From positions 1,736,001 through 1,800,000 of the forward strand of contig JAPXFQ010002899.1 of NCBI GenBank assembly GCA_028564705.1: a stretch of 64,000 bases of DNA, written 5' to 3'. Source of the DNA: Apricaphanius iberus. Lineage: Eukaryota; Chordata; Actinopteri; Cyprinodontiformes; Aphaniidae. Shown here one piece after another: positions 1 through 24,239 of the stretch. The translations under genes were made by a program, and so were the position numbers. Below the pieces are notes generated by a model. The model was not told where the DNA came from and did not search any database. It saw only the letters and a program-made list of their open reading frames with translations. Position 1 is the first letter of the stretch. Every line of letters begins with the position of its first letter.

Positions 1-12860
<12,860 letters not shown>

Positions 12861-13452
12861 TTTCTGAATTTTCTGACGTTATCGGGAAGTGAGACCTCGG
12901 TTTTATGCGTCGCACCTTTTTAAAATTCAAAAGAGAAAACAAGGAGATAGACCAGCTGTTATTTTCAAAAATGTCATTAGTCGCATTCAGAAGCAAACGA
13001 CACCGACAAAACCGAGCAACAGCAGCACAATCAATGAGCTAATCCGAGCTAAAGCTGCTACACAAGTAGCATAAGCTACACTTTTTTTTAGTAGCGTCGG
13101 CACAACTCTACCGCGGCTGCTAAACTCTGTAATAACATGTTAAGATGACAAAATGTTCCCGAACCTTTTCTTCAGAGCGGTACCTGCCCTCCCAGTACGG
13201 AAAACGAGGGGTTATTTATTAACAAGGTTAAATCTTGACCCCCTTCTCTCCTGCTTTGTCCAGGTCTCTCCACTCTTCCCCCCCCAGGAACTTTAAAAGA
13301 GGGCCGTTTCAGCCGAGAATCTACGGCGACATACGAGGCTGAATCAAACGCAAAGTTACCCAGCCTTCTAAGAACCTGATTGGCCAAAAAGCTCCTGCCT
13401 TTGCTCCTGATTGGCTAATTTATATGTCAGTATAACTTTGTAAACTCCGCCC
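12861..13452 (-). promoter_or_regulatory. ppp1ca 5' UTR and proximal promoter region
   Basis: This lies directly upstream (minus strand) of the ATG at 12860. No clear TATA box is seen. Two CCAAT boxes read on the minus strand, at 13379-13383 and 13410-13414, 31 bp apart, fit tandem NF-Y sites about three helical turns apart. A GC box (CTCCGCCCAC) is at 13444-13452. The start site itself cannot be placed from sequence. The layout suits a broadly expressed gene. Confidence 0.55.
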
Positions 13453-14216
13453 ACAGCACTTTTTTAACGGCTGCAACGTTGAGCTCATGTAACACCTAAA
13501 GCGCCCCACCTAGTGTTAAGATTTGTAGTTGCAATTCTTCACAATTTTATTGTAACATAACTGACTGTTTGTGACTTTATTTACCCGTAAAGTTCATGGC
13601 ACTTTTACTTGCATGAAAGTGTATATTTTAAAAACTGTTCCCTGTTGCTTCTGATATCTACAACCATCTCCTTTGTTTTGTTCATATTCAGGGTAATGTG
13701 ATTGCTTCCACTCCACTCCACAAAGCAGTCCACCAGCTCTCTGACGAAGTCTGAGGTGTACAGTGAAAAGACATGGCATATTATGGGTCAGCTGGACTGA
13801 CTGGGCTTTATTTTTATCTTTTTGTCAGAATAAACAACATACATTTATTAAAGCATCTTAAGTAATTGACTGGGTTTCCAGAATTGTGCAAGTAGGCATT
13901 TAGATTTAGTTATATCGGTTGAAATATAATCGTGCTTCAGTACGTTGAAAATGTGACTAAAAAAAAACATATTTATCACGTGTACTATCACAATTTTCTG
14001 TGCCATACTGAGGCTCTGATGAACAAAACATTATGCAGGGACAAACCAGGGTCCAGACCAGGAAGCAGAGTCGTAGTTCAACCCACCTCTCTGCAGCTTC
14101 TGTTACCCACTCAATACCCCACTGAGACAGTGTCTTGCCCATGGCTAAAATCAAATTGATTAAAAGTTAACCTGACAAAAGCAAATTATGAAAGTCTCAT
14201 TAAAATAAATAGGACT
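13453..14216. other. Intergenic, no gene seen
   Basis: Sequence between the ppp1ca promoter and the first recognisable LINE coding motif. The last 100 or so bases may be the start of the LINE. Nothing else is supported. Confidence 0.5.
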
Positions 14217-16844
14217 TTGACGAAACAAAAAAATAAGGCAGTTAGATGTGGTTTATTGAACATAAGATCGCTCTCCTCAAAGACTTTAATTGTGAACGAC
14301 TTGATATGTGATAATAAAATTAAATTGTTTTGCCTATCAGAAACCTGGATGCAGGAGGAGAATTATGTAATTATAAATGAGTCAACTCCTTCCAGTTTTT
14401 TAAAGTCCTTTTGAACATCTAATCTTTAGTTTTCCTCATCCAAGCTGCAAAACATTAAAACCACTTTTGTTTGTGGTTTTGTACCCTCCACCAGGCCCTT
14501 ACTCTCAGTTCTTGGATCAGATCTGATTAAAAAAAAAATCTGATTTAATATTAAACACTGATAAAGTAATTACAGAAAGGGATTTCAATATTCATTTGGG
14601 CACTGAAAGTAATAGCTTACTGCAGCTGTGGCAAGGTGAACAACAAGCACCCGGGCAGGATTCAATCCCACAACTCCCAGGTGAGAGTCATGCGTGCTAA
14701 CCATTCAGCCAAAGGGATATCTTTATGGCCAAACAGCCAGGCATATGATCAATTGGAGCCACAAAGACAGGACCTCTACACTGTCACATCTCTCCCCCTC
14801 TTATCACAAGCAGGTCCTCGTGCTGGGTGCCACCAATTTCAAAAGTGTAGAGGGTTAGAAATATGTAAAAAAAAAATATATATATATATTAGTTAGAAAC
14901 CCCTACACACGCTTTAATGTTATCTCAGACTTAATTGTCTTTACTCAAAAAGTGAAGGAACCCCTGCACTCAGGCCAGAACACTCTGGACCAGGGATTCT
15001 CAAATATTTGCATATACTTACCTGACTTTCCCAAATCTGAAAGAAAATGTCATTACAGTAGAACTCTATCAGACAATAACGAGTTTTAAATAATCTGTTC
15101 CATTCTTGCTTCCCTATGTGTCTCTTAATAACACAGTGGCAGGCAGCAATTCCATCACTAACCCTTCAGAAATTAATGGTCAGTTCAAAGTATTACTTCA
15201 TCAATGCGCCTGGTTTAGACACTGTAGCCCCCTTACAAAGAAGGTAATCAGCCATAGGAGGTTTGCTCTCTGGTTTAATGCAGAGTTGCGTACTTTAAAG
15301 CAGAATATTAGGAAATTGGAGAGAAAATGGCGCTTTACACAGTTAGAGGATTTCTATTTAACCTGGAAAAATTGTGTACATCTGTATAAAAAGACCCTCG
15401 GACAAGCTAGAACAGCATATTTTTCGTCATTAACAGAGGTAAATAAAAACAATCCTAGATATATTTTTAGTACAGTTGGCAAACTGAGCCAACTATTCCC
15501 CCTTCTCTCAGTAGTGATGACATTATGTGATTCTTCATAAGTAAAATAAATTCTATTAAAAATAAAATCATTGGCATTCTCCCCAACATGATTAATTCTC
15601 TCTCAGTAAATGAGACAGTCTCAGAGAGAACTGTAGAACCATGTCTATGACTATGTCTTGATCCTGTTGAACTTTCATAATTATCACAAATGTTAGCTTC
15701 ATCTTAACCCTCAACTTGTATGTTAGACCCAATACCAACCAAATTATTTAAGGAAGTGTTCCCTCTGATTACTGGCCCTATTCTAGACTTCGAAATATTG
15801 CTAAAATCAAAAACGTCTTGTCCAGAAGTGATGCTGAGAAACTAGTCCATGCATTTGTTACTTCAATGCTGGGCTACTGTAATTCCTGGTTATCAGGAAG
15901 TCCACAAAATGCAATTAAAAGCCTTCAGCTAATCCAGAATGCTGCAGCAAGAGTTAGGATGAATATAAAAAAGAAAGATCACATTTCTCCTGCTTTAGCT
16001 TCTCTCCATTGGTTCCCTGTTAAATCCAGAATAGAGTTTAGGATCCTCCTCCTTAGGCATAAAGCCCTTAATAGTCAAGCTCCATCATACATCAGGGATC
16101 AGATTGTTTCATATGTTCCTAACAGAGCACTTCTTTCTCAGAATGCAGGTCTACAGGTAGTTCCTAGGCTTTCTAGGAGTACAATGGGAGGCAGATATTT
16201 TAGTTATCAGGCTCCTTTCCTGTGGAACCAGCTTCCAGTTTTAGTCCGTGAGGCAGATACTCTGTCTATTTTTAAAACTAGGCTTAAAAACGTCCCTTTT
16301 GATAAAGCTTATATTTAGAATGGCGTAATTTATCCTGAGTTATTAGTTATCCTGCTATAGGCTTAGACTGTTGGAGGACAGACCAACCACTTTCTTCACT
16401 CTTCTACTTTTCTCTTCTACTACTCTCCAGATGTATTTTTTGCTGTTATTTTGATTGTTAACATGGTTTTATCTCAGTTTTTTTCTCTCCATAGAAGCTA
16501 TACCTGGTCTGATATCCTGCTCAGCTACAACACCGTTTAGGTTGGTTTTGGGTGGCCGAACATCCTCCATGTCCTGTTGTCAACTTTTCCCTTTCTTTAA
16601 TATATAAAGTACTCTTACATCTGTTATTTTGTTTTGTTGTTTGTGTCTCTTCTCTGTCTTCTCAAACCTCCAGACGTTCAAGGTAGATGACAGCTTGTAC
16701 TGAGCCATGTTCTACTGGAGGTTTCTTCGTGTTAAAGGGGAGTTTTTCCTCTTCACTGTCGCTACATGCGTGCTCAGAATGAGCGATCACTGAGAGATTG
16801 CTCTGGTTGGGGTCTGCATGTTTCGGGCAAAAAAAAAAAAAAAA
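14217..16844 (+). mobile_element. Degenerate L2/CR1-type LINE with central reverse transcriptase deleted
   Basis: Non-LTR retrotransposon remnant on the plus strand. 14217-14414 shows an endonuclease start ([10 protein letters not shown], then CLSETWM). 15106-15540 encodes the linker region (WFNAELRTLKQ, YFSSLTEVNKNNP) before the RT. 15818-16318 encodes the RT C-terminal region (LGYCNSWLSG, QLIQNAAARV, SLHWFPVKSRI, LWNQLPVLV), ending in a stop. The catalytic FADD-type RT core is absent, so a block between about 15540 and 15800 was lost. The 3' UTR follows, including the stretch with GGAGGTTTCTTC and GGGAGTTTTTCCTC, and ends in a 16-base A-run at 16829-16844. The element is inactive: several stops and frame breaks. 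Confidence 0.8.
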
Positions 16845-17100
16845 GACCAATAAAAAGCAACCTCACAGTTTCTTTAGATGGAGCGGTATTTGAATCAATT
16901 CCTCATTTCACGTGCCTTGGCATTATGTTGGATTCAAATCTATCTCTTAAAAAACATATTAAAAAGGTTGTAAATACCGTAAAATTTAGCCTTCTCAAAT
17001 TTAAACCAATTAGATAGTTTATTTCCACAACTGCAGCTAAATCTATCCTTCATTGTATGATTTTATCACCTATTGATTACTGCTTTCTTCTCTGAATTTC
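16845..17100 (+). mobile_element. Second LINE fragment (RT C-terminal region)
   Basis: Directly after the A-run, a frame reads FTCLGIMLDSNLSLKKHI, the 'LGI.LD..LSF..HI' motif that follows the RT domain in CR1/L2-like LINEs. After one in-frame stop at 17015-17017 it continues with AAKSILHCMILSPIDYC. It may be an older LINE into which, or beside which, the first element landed. Confidence 0.6.
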
Positions 17101-17752
17101 TCTGCTTTCTAAACTGAATTGAATTACAGTTCCTTTTTCCCAGAAGGTCATTATTTACACCTTTCCTTTAACATTTTACAAGTTTATGCACCCAGAGAGA
17201 GGGATATTAGGCCATTCTGTTATGCATAATTGCTGCAGATCAGTCATCACCAACTCCCTAAGAGGAAAAAAAAGTTAGTATTGCAACTTTTAAAAGCACC
17301 CCTGTTCCAGCATGCCTGAACCAAAAGAAGTTTGAGATTTCGTATAAGTTCATGTTTTTATTGAGCAGAAGTGTTAGATGTGGTTTGGAGAGTGAAATAC
17401 CTGCTGTAGGTCGTATCAGAAGAGGTGATCTTTGTGATAAAGTACAGTGTGGCAAGTTGTACATGTGAGCTAATACTGTATGTTGGCCCATAACTTTACA
17501 ATAGCAAGGTTGATATAGATGTGGCCCTCTTTTTATACTGCTCACTTGTGGTGTAAAACCAGGAAAGCTACGGTAAAAAATACAGGTGTTCTTTATAAAG
17601 ATGTACGTTTACAAGTCAAATGTTTTTCGAACTGTTTTTGTCCTTGCCTTGCTGGGTAAGTTTGTATATAATTTCAAGTGCTGTTTATATGAGTCAGGAA
17701 TTGTTATAATAATAGCTATGGGTGATATTAATCAGAGTGACACAAGGTTTAT
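17101..17752. other. Intergenic, no gene seen
   Basis: No convincing frame, RNA or repeat structure was recognised in this stretch. Confidence 0.4.
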
Positions 17753-17756
17753 TTAA

Positions 17757-18594
17757 CCCTTCGTAGTCCCTCAAATAAATGCTACACTTGGGATCCTCGG
17801 CACAAAAAAATGTCCAAGAGAAAAAAAGTGCAAATAAAGTCATATAATATTTAATTACTCTCAAATTTTTTTTCACAAATGCCATCCTTAGCCTCAGTCC
17901 TCTGGAAACATAAAAAAATGCCTGTTTTTGAGATGAAAGCCATTTAATACCAGGTTTTATTTGAAAATCTGCACTCTAAAAAACCCCCCAAAAAACAGGA
18001 AAATGACATATAAAATTGTCTATTAGGATATTGCTCTTCTTAAAATGACCGATTTTTTTGATGCAGACTGTAGAAACAACATTCACAAAAATTATGAAAC
18101 CAAGCATGGACACCAGTGTATGACATCTCTAAAAAACGCTCAAACCATATTTTTTAGAAATACATATTGCATTATGAATTCAGGGCCCATAGGATCCCAA
18201 AAATGTGAATAATTTAAATTCATCTTTATTCAATGCCCCAGCATTTATAAAGAAATCCATTATTCAGGTGAAAAAAAGTCAAAACTACATTAGTTTATGA
18301 TGGCCGCAGAAACACTGGTGTGTAATTTTTTGTTTTTTTAAATGGGGATATTAAGGTCTGTTAAAAAAATGTCGTTTGAATGGGAGTCAATGGCACAAAA
18401 AAATGTCAGAGGGACCTTTATGTTACTGTAATGAATATACAATGTTTTAAATCTAGTATGAGAAAAAAAAATGTCAAACTCCTCCAAAAATGCACATCTT
18501 CGGAAAAAATTGTAAGAATTGCATTAGCACAACAACAGTTATTCTAAAAATGACACCCGCCTGCGCAAAAAAACGCCCCAGGGACTATTAAGGG
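17757..18594. mobile_element. piggyBac-like MITE with TTAA target duplications
   Basis: The element is bounded by TTAA at 17753-17756 and at 18595-18598. Its ends are inverted: CCCTTCGTAGTCCCT on the left and AGGGACTATTAAGGG on the right, matching at 13 of 15 positions. CCC/GGG tips next to a TTAA duplication are the piggyBac hallmark. The 838-bp interior is AT-rich, carries several AAAAAATGTC strings, and has no transposase frame. Confidence 0.75.
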
Positions 18595-18598
18595 TTAA

Positions 18599-19624
18599 GT
18601 GTCTGTATGTTTTGTGACAGGTTCTTCTTTCAGGATGTACACTGTTTTAATTGACCACTTTATCTGAAATAACCCACAAATATTAATCAACTTACTTCAG
18701 GATTCTGCTAATCAAGTCATTGAGACAATGAGTTCAAACATAGGTGTATATCCATGATTATGCTTTTGACGTGATGCCATGGTCCTGACTACTAGGTTTA
18801 GCACACAAAGCTGTAATTCCCTTCAAAGAGGGACCCGCTTTGTGGAAACCATCTTCTTGACTTCTAAGCTGATAAAACAAATATAGATCTTTGCTGTAAT
18901 GCAGAGGGTTCTGCACAGGAAAACAGAAACCCATGAAAACAGCCAGATTTTTTATTTTTATGTGTTGATATTTCATAATCTTCATGATGAAATTTCCTGC
19001 GATGGACTTGCGACTCGTGCAGGGTGTCCTCTTCTTTTTGCCCAATGACTGCTGGAGTTAGGCACCAGCCCCTCCACGACCCGGCATGGATATGGATGGA
19101 TGATGCAATTGCACTCAAACAGGTTTCCAAAGTCTTTGAAAGAAAAATTGGTCCAAATAATCAAATATCCTCTTCAGTGTGAACATAGAGTAGGAAGGGT
19201 ATTTTTATTTTTTATTAATTGTTTCAAGCTAATCCGCCCTAAAGTCTTTATTCCTGACAAGTTCCTGAGAAAAAGCTGACAATTAAGAAAATATTGTTCA
19301 GTCCTTCGGCAAAATAATGAGATAATTCTGTAGCTATATCAAGATAATCATAAGACAGGTTTTGAGGGAAACGTTTTTAGGTTCAGAAAGTATGGCGATA
19401 AGGTTGTAAAATTTGTGGTTTTGTTTTCTGTATCTACAGAGGAATCCTTCAGTGTCTGTATTTCAGACTGGTTGATCCCTGATTGCATTCCTTCATAGCT
19501 GTCTGACATAATATTTCATACTATGCTAGCTATAACTGATTAACAGTAATGTGTCATTCTTTTAAGACAAGTTTTCTGCTGCTCTGCTTAATGAATCCTA
19601 AATTATCCATTTTGAACTCCTTTA
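18599..19624. other. Intergenic with a SINE tail fragment
   Basis: Mostly unassigned sequence. At about 19011-19105 it carries the 3' part of the fish SINE seen more fully at 20727 and 61935 (GTGCAGGGTGTCCTC, then GGAGTTAGGCACCAGCCCC, ending in GGATGGATG). No gene is supported. Confidence 0.5.
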
Positions 19625-20047
19625 ACAAAACCTTTTTTGATAAAGCTCATAGTTAGAATGGTTAACCTGAGCTATCCATGTAGCTATAGGCTTAGACTGT
19701 TGGAGGACAGACTGGCCACTTTCCCTCTTCTAATTTTTTTTATTCTACTACTCGTCAGATGTATTTTCTGCTGTTATTTCGATTTATTTTTAACCTTGGA
19801 CTCTCTCTCTGTGTTTTGTCTTCATAGAAGCTTCACCTGGTTTGGTATCCTGCTCAGCTACAACGGCTTACATGTTCCTGGCACAACCTCACGTCAGCGA
19901 CTAATGCAACCTGCTGGGATTCTTTACATAGAAAACTTTTTGACTGATTGGAATGTTTCCACAATTGTATTAAAATCACTTTTTTTTGTAAAGTGTCTTG
20001 AGATGACATCTGTTGTGAACTGGCGATATATAAATAATTTGAATTGA
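19625..20047 (+). mobile_element. 3' end of an L2-type LINE
   Basis: It begins with a frame end matching that at 16300 (GATAAAGCT, then TAGAATGG) and shares GGCTTAGACTGTTGGAGGAC with the LINE at 16356. It runs to a classic fish L2 tail (GTGTCTTGAGATGACATCTG, then ATATATAAATAATTTGAATTG). This is a 5'-truncated second copy of the element at 14217-16844, and it shows the terminal tail which that copy lacks. Confidence 0.75.
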
Positions 20048-20726
20048 TCCAGTATTTATGTCCCTTTATAACTGTTAATTTCTTCTCACCAAGCTGTCTG
20101 TTGTAGATTGGCTCATTCCAGGCTTTTAGGGGTGTACAATCTTGTCCCTGGTGTCTTTGGACAGCTCTGTAGTCTTGGCCCTGGTGGAGGTTGGAATCTG
20201 AGCATTTGAAGGTGTGGACAGGTGTCTTCTGTTCAGGTAATAAGTTCAAACAGGTGTCATTAACAAAGGAGTGGAGTATAGAAGAGCTTCTTGAAGAAGT
20301 AACAGGTCTGTGAGGGCCAGAATTGTTGCTTGTTTTTAAGCAGCTAAATGCTTATATTCGGCACCATTATACAAATAAATAATCTTTAAAAAAACATACA
20401 ATGTGATTTCATGGATTTTGGTTTTACATGCTGTATCTCACGGTTGAAGTGTAACTAAGAATTAAGGACCTCTCCTCTTTTTGAGTGGCACAACTTGCAC
20501 AATTGATGGTTGTCAAGTACCAAATTCCAACACCATGACTCTAGAAACGAATGATCTCGATGAACAGATGTCGTCAGAAGGTTTTAGAAATAAGAGATGT
20601 TACATCATGGTAAACATGCTCATGTTTTGAGACCTGTAGCAGGAATCAATTCTGCGAAGGACCTCATTTTCTGCATAATATTGTGAAGCTTCTCAGTTTC
20701 AACTTTTTTTTGATGCAATCTATGTT
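20048..20726. other. Intergenic, no gene seen
   Basis: No supported gene or repeat family was recognised. Confidence 0.4.
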
Positions 20727-20994
20727 CTGTTGTAGCATAGTTGGTTGCACTATGGCCTTGCAGTCAGTGGCCTCAAACTCTTTTTTTCCTTGTGCATGTG
20801 TGGGCTTTCTCCGTGTACTCCGACAAAAACCATGACTGCTAGGTTTACTGGTCTCTCTAAATTGCACTTGTGTGTGTGTACATGGAAGCTTGTCTGGACT
20901 GGTGACCTGACCGGGTTGTACTCCATCTCTTGACCGATGACTGCCGACCCCCTGCGACCCTGCAAGGGATACACGGTGTAGATAATGGACCCCC
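20727..20994 (+). mobile_element. Degenerate tRNA-headed fish SINE
   Basis: Shares a series of blocks, in the same order, with the copy at 61935-62220: GGTTGCACTATGGCCTTGCAG, TCTCCGTGTACTCCG, CATGACTG, GGTCTCTCTAAATTG, GACTGGTGACCTG and CATCTCTTGACCG. It ends in GATAATGGA. The head is too worn to show promoter boxes. Confidence 0.65.
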
Positions 20995-21663
20995 AACTTT
21001 GAAGACAATCCCAGTCAGGAATACATAAACCTTCAGATTTCATCCCTGTAAATCTTTCCTTGGAGTCATGATGATCCCATATTTTCTGGAATTTGCATTA
21101 TGCAAACCAGAACTATTAATATGTCTATTTCATCAAACCTTTTTGTTTGTTCATTAAACTCTTCCTCGTGATCCGTGAAACCAATGTTATGAGTCAAGAA
21201 CCTCAGAGTCTCTGCTTCTTGACTTCATCTCCTCACATTCGTCATCGGTTTCGACACAGACAGGTGTGAACGAAAGGGGAGGGGGCTGGGATAGCTATGG
21301 AAACCTGCGTGGGATTTGTTTGTGTCGACTGGGTGTACTGATGGGAAAAACCGGCAGTCTTCCAGATGACTTGCTTAATACCTCTTTCAACTCGTGATGT
21401 AACTAAAACAATTTGCGCATCATCATAACTATATTATCAGAAGAAGAAAAAAGAGATTTGATTTTCTAGCATATTTGTTGTTCTTTTCCTGGAAACTTGA
21501 GAGTTCCTCAGCTCCATTTCGAAGAAAGGGGGAAAAACAGAGAAACATGGGTACACATGTACATGTCTGCACTGGTTTCGGCTCCGTACCTCCTCCCATG
21601 TTCCTTTTTTGAAGTGGGGCTCCACCCACACCTGACATTCCTCTATAACTAACCTCCATTTCC
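20995..21663. other. Intergenic, possible distal claudin promoter
   Basis: No gene is seen. A CCACCCACACC box near 21626-21636 could be a KLF/Sp-type site upstream of the claudin, but this is only a motif match. Confidence 0.3.
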
Positions 21664-21783
21664 TTACACAGCAGCTTCCCAACACCTGTGCATTGGACAA
21701 CATCTTCTTAAACAAAGAGCTTGAAAAACAAGGCAGAACTTCAGGAACGCATCTACAGGCTTTCAAAGAAAAGAAATTGGCAA
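21664..21783 (+). other. Candidate non-coding first exon of the claudin gene
   Basis: The coding exon at 22673 is preceded by an acceptor (TTTTGTTGCAG, ending at 22671) two bases before the ATG, so an upstream 5' UTR exon is required. The best nearby donor is GTGAGT at 21784, after TTGGCAA. The exon start is unknown and the left border given here is a guess. Confidence 0.35.
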
Positions 21784-22672
21784 GTGAGTATTTTATTCAA
21801 TATTAGAAAAAAAGCTTTGTAAAAACTTCAAAATTATTATTATTATTTAGATATTTTTTAAGACGAAGCTAATGCAATTCATGTTTTCTCTTTTTCTGTG
21901 TTCTGCTCTGGTGGTTTATCATCCAGATTGAGGTATATTTACCCTAAATCTGCAAAAACTAAATAAATCCATTTAAATTAACTACATTTGTTGTCCTATC
22001 CTTTATAGGGCTGTTGATTCTTCTCCATTTTGGACTAGAGCCTTTTCATCAAAATACCAGTTGAGGTCATCCAGATTTTGTATGTTAGCAAAAAGAATAA
22101 TAAAAAATTACCTACGATTCAAGTTTTTCCTGACCTGAGGGGAAAAGTGCCAATTTGCCACATTCCTGGCTGCTTTGGTATTAAAAGTTGGTTTCCCATA
22201 CAATTTCCCTTAAAAAATGTATAATTATTCAAATTAAAAGAAATAAAATATGTTGTATTTCAACTTTTCTGCTGGATGTTGTCAGGGAGGGGTTCAGCCA
22301 TTCCTGGGTGGAGATGGTGAAGATCTCAGGCTTGTCTGGGCATGAATTCAGTTTGAAAATGTAGCCTCCAACCACAGTTTCTGTGGAGACATGCACAACG
22401 TAATCAGGGTTTTGTCTGAGGGAGTGTGTCCAACTGCAACTTTGACTAACACACAAAGATTAACTGTAATACTAGGTTAAAAAAAACACACACACAAATC
22501 TGAGTCTTCAGTGGAAAAAGGAAGATTAATCTCTTTCATGGCCACAAAGCAATTCAAACTTTTGATAACTAAAATAAACAAAAACTAAAAAAAGAAAAAT
22601 AACAGCTTCAGGAAAGAAATATTTTTCATATTTGTTTATGTTGCCTTTATATATCTTGACTTTTGTTGCAGA

Positions 22673-23923
22673 ATGGGATCCTCAGCAGTTCAGATGGTCT
22701 GTGTGGCCATTGGGGTCATCGGGCTGATTGGAGGCATCGTCTGTTGTGCTCTTCCCCTCTGGAAAGTGTCAGCCTTCATAGGAAACAACATTTTGACCGC
22801 ACAAGTAATCTTTTTTTTTTTGATTCAAAGATTATCAAAATGTTTTTTGTGGTATATAAATGATCAGAAAGTATATGTTTAATTAGATTTAATTTTTTAC
22901 GCTGTATTATTGTTCGGCTTACGTGGGATATAATTTTTAGAACTGTTAGGTATTCAACTATTATCAGTATGTTTCTATAGGCTTATCCTGCATTTCTTTT
23001 GTAGAAATTATACTTTTTAGTGAAAATGAACCTCATAGATTTTAATAGAATGGAAAAAATACTGTGCAACCTTTTTTAACCCCATTGTTTTTATCAATTT
23101 GAACCCCCCCCAACAATTTTACTAATAGAGACCGGTTCGGCTTACCTCAATCAGAGGTGTTGCTTTAAAGTACAGCTAAAGGTTTGGCTCCATTTCACCC
23201 AAATTTGTATGAATCAGAAACTGACAAAGGTCTGATATCTACATTTGGGCTTTCCTAAATTGTTTAATCTTTTGACATTGAACGGACTTTAAATTACTCA
23301 CCAGAAAATAATAATATGATTATTTTGTTTGATCTATAACCATTTTGCCAGGCTTTGAGAATAAAATGTTTTTTCTACAGTGTATATAAACATCTGTATC
23401 TGTGTCTTTGGGTGAGTAGGACTATCAAGATGGTCTCTGGATGCAGTGCGTGGCGCAGAGCACTGGACAGCAGCAATGCAAAGTGTATGACTCCATGCTG
23501 GAGTTATCTTCTGACCTTCAGGCTGCCCGAGCCATGACCATCATCAGCTTAATGATCTGTGGCTTCAGCCTTCTCATCCTGTTTTGCGGTGCTGACTTCA
23601 CCACTTGTGTGCAGAACGAAGACGCCAAGCCCAAAATCTGTCTGGTTTCTGGGGTGGGCCTGCTGGTGGCCGGCCTGCTGTTGATCATCCCGGTCAGCTG
23701 GTCGGCTCATATTACTGTGAGAGACTTCCACAACCCCTTGGTAGCGGATTCCCAGAAGAGAGAGATGGGAGCGTGCATCTATATGGGCTGGGCAGGTGGA
23801 GTGCTGATGATCCTGGCTGGAGGTCTGCTCTGCTGCTTCAGCAGGCCCAAATCTGGCAGCTCCGGAGGAACCGCCAAGTACTACAGCAGTAGCGCTTCAG
23901 CTCCAAACAAAAACTACGTGTAG
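22673..23923 (+). CDS. Claudin (tight-junction tetraspan protein), two coding exons
   Basis: Four-helix membrane protein that seals or selects ions at tight junctions. Coding exons 22673-22804 and 23420-23923 give 211 residues, normal for the family. TM1 is at residues 8-25. Loop 1 carries GLW (W51), C54, C64 and the conserved R81. TM2-TM4 are near 84-104, 117-137 and 157-177. LLCCF after TM4 is a likely palmitoylation site, and the tail ends in NYV, a PDZ-binding motif for ZO proteins. It resembles the claudin 3/4/5/6/9 group in length and tail. The tryptophan usual four residues before GLW is Q47 here. The intron (615 bp) lies after residue 44; the acceptor GTGAGTAG is modest but is the only one keeping frame and giving DGLWMQC. 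I do not assign a paralogue name. It is convergent with the coronin gene. Confidence 0.93.
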
Positions 23924-24228
23924 AGGCTTTACGGAAGGGACTGGTGTCCAATAGATGTGGAGACAAAGGGGCTGGATTAGTAATGACTGGGTAGATGACG
24001 CCAGAGATACTTTTTAAATGAACATGTAAATACTTTATGCTAAAATTAACTGGATCCGATTAGTACATCTGTATTTTTAACTGCTGGTGATGGAAGTGAT
24101 GTACTCCTTAAATTTCAAAGTTTTGTGATTTGTTTTTTTCTTTTCTTTTTCTGCAAAATTGTTATATTTGCTGTATTTGTCTGGAAATGGCACTTAAAAT
24201 GACTTTTAAAAAGACAGCATATACAGAA

Positions 24229-24234
24229 AATAAA
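24229..24234 (+). terminator. Polyadenylation signal of the claudin gene
   Basis: AATAAA lies 306 nt after the claudin stop codon, in AT-rich 3' UTR-like sequence. It is the first canonical hexamer downstream. Confidence 0.6.
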
Positions 24235-24239
24235 TATTG

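Noticed and set aside
23380..23410. Micro-exon in the claudin intron between TTTTTCTACAG and GTGAGTAG
   Set aside because: Splice signals look good, but it puts a stop codon in frame after residue 45; the acceptor at 23420 gives an intact claudin.
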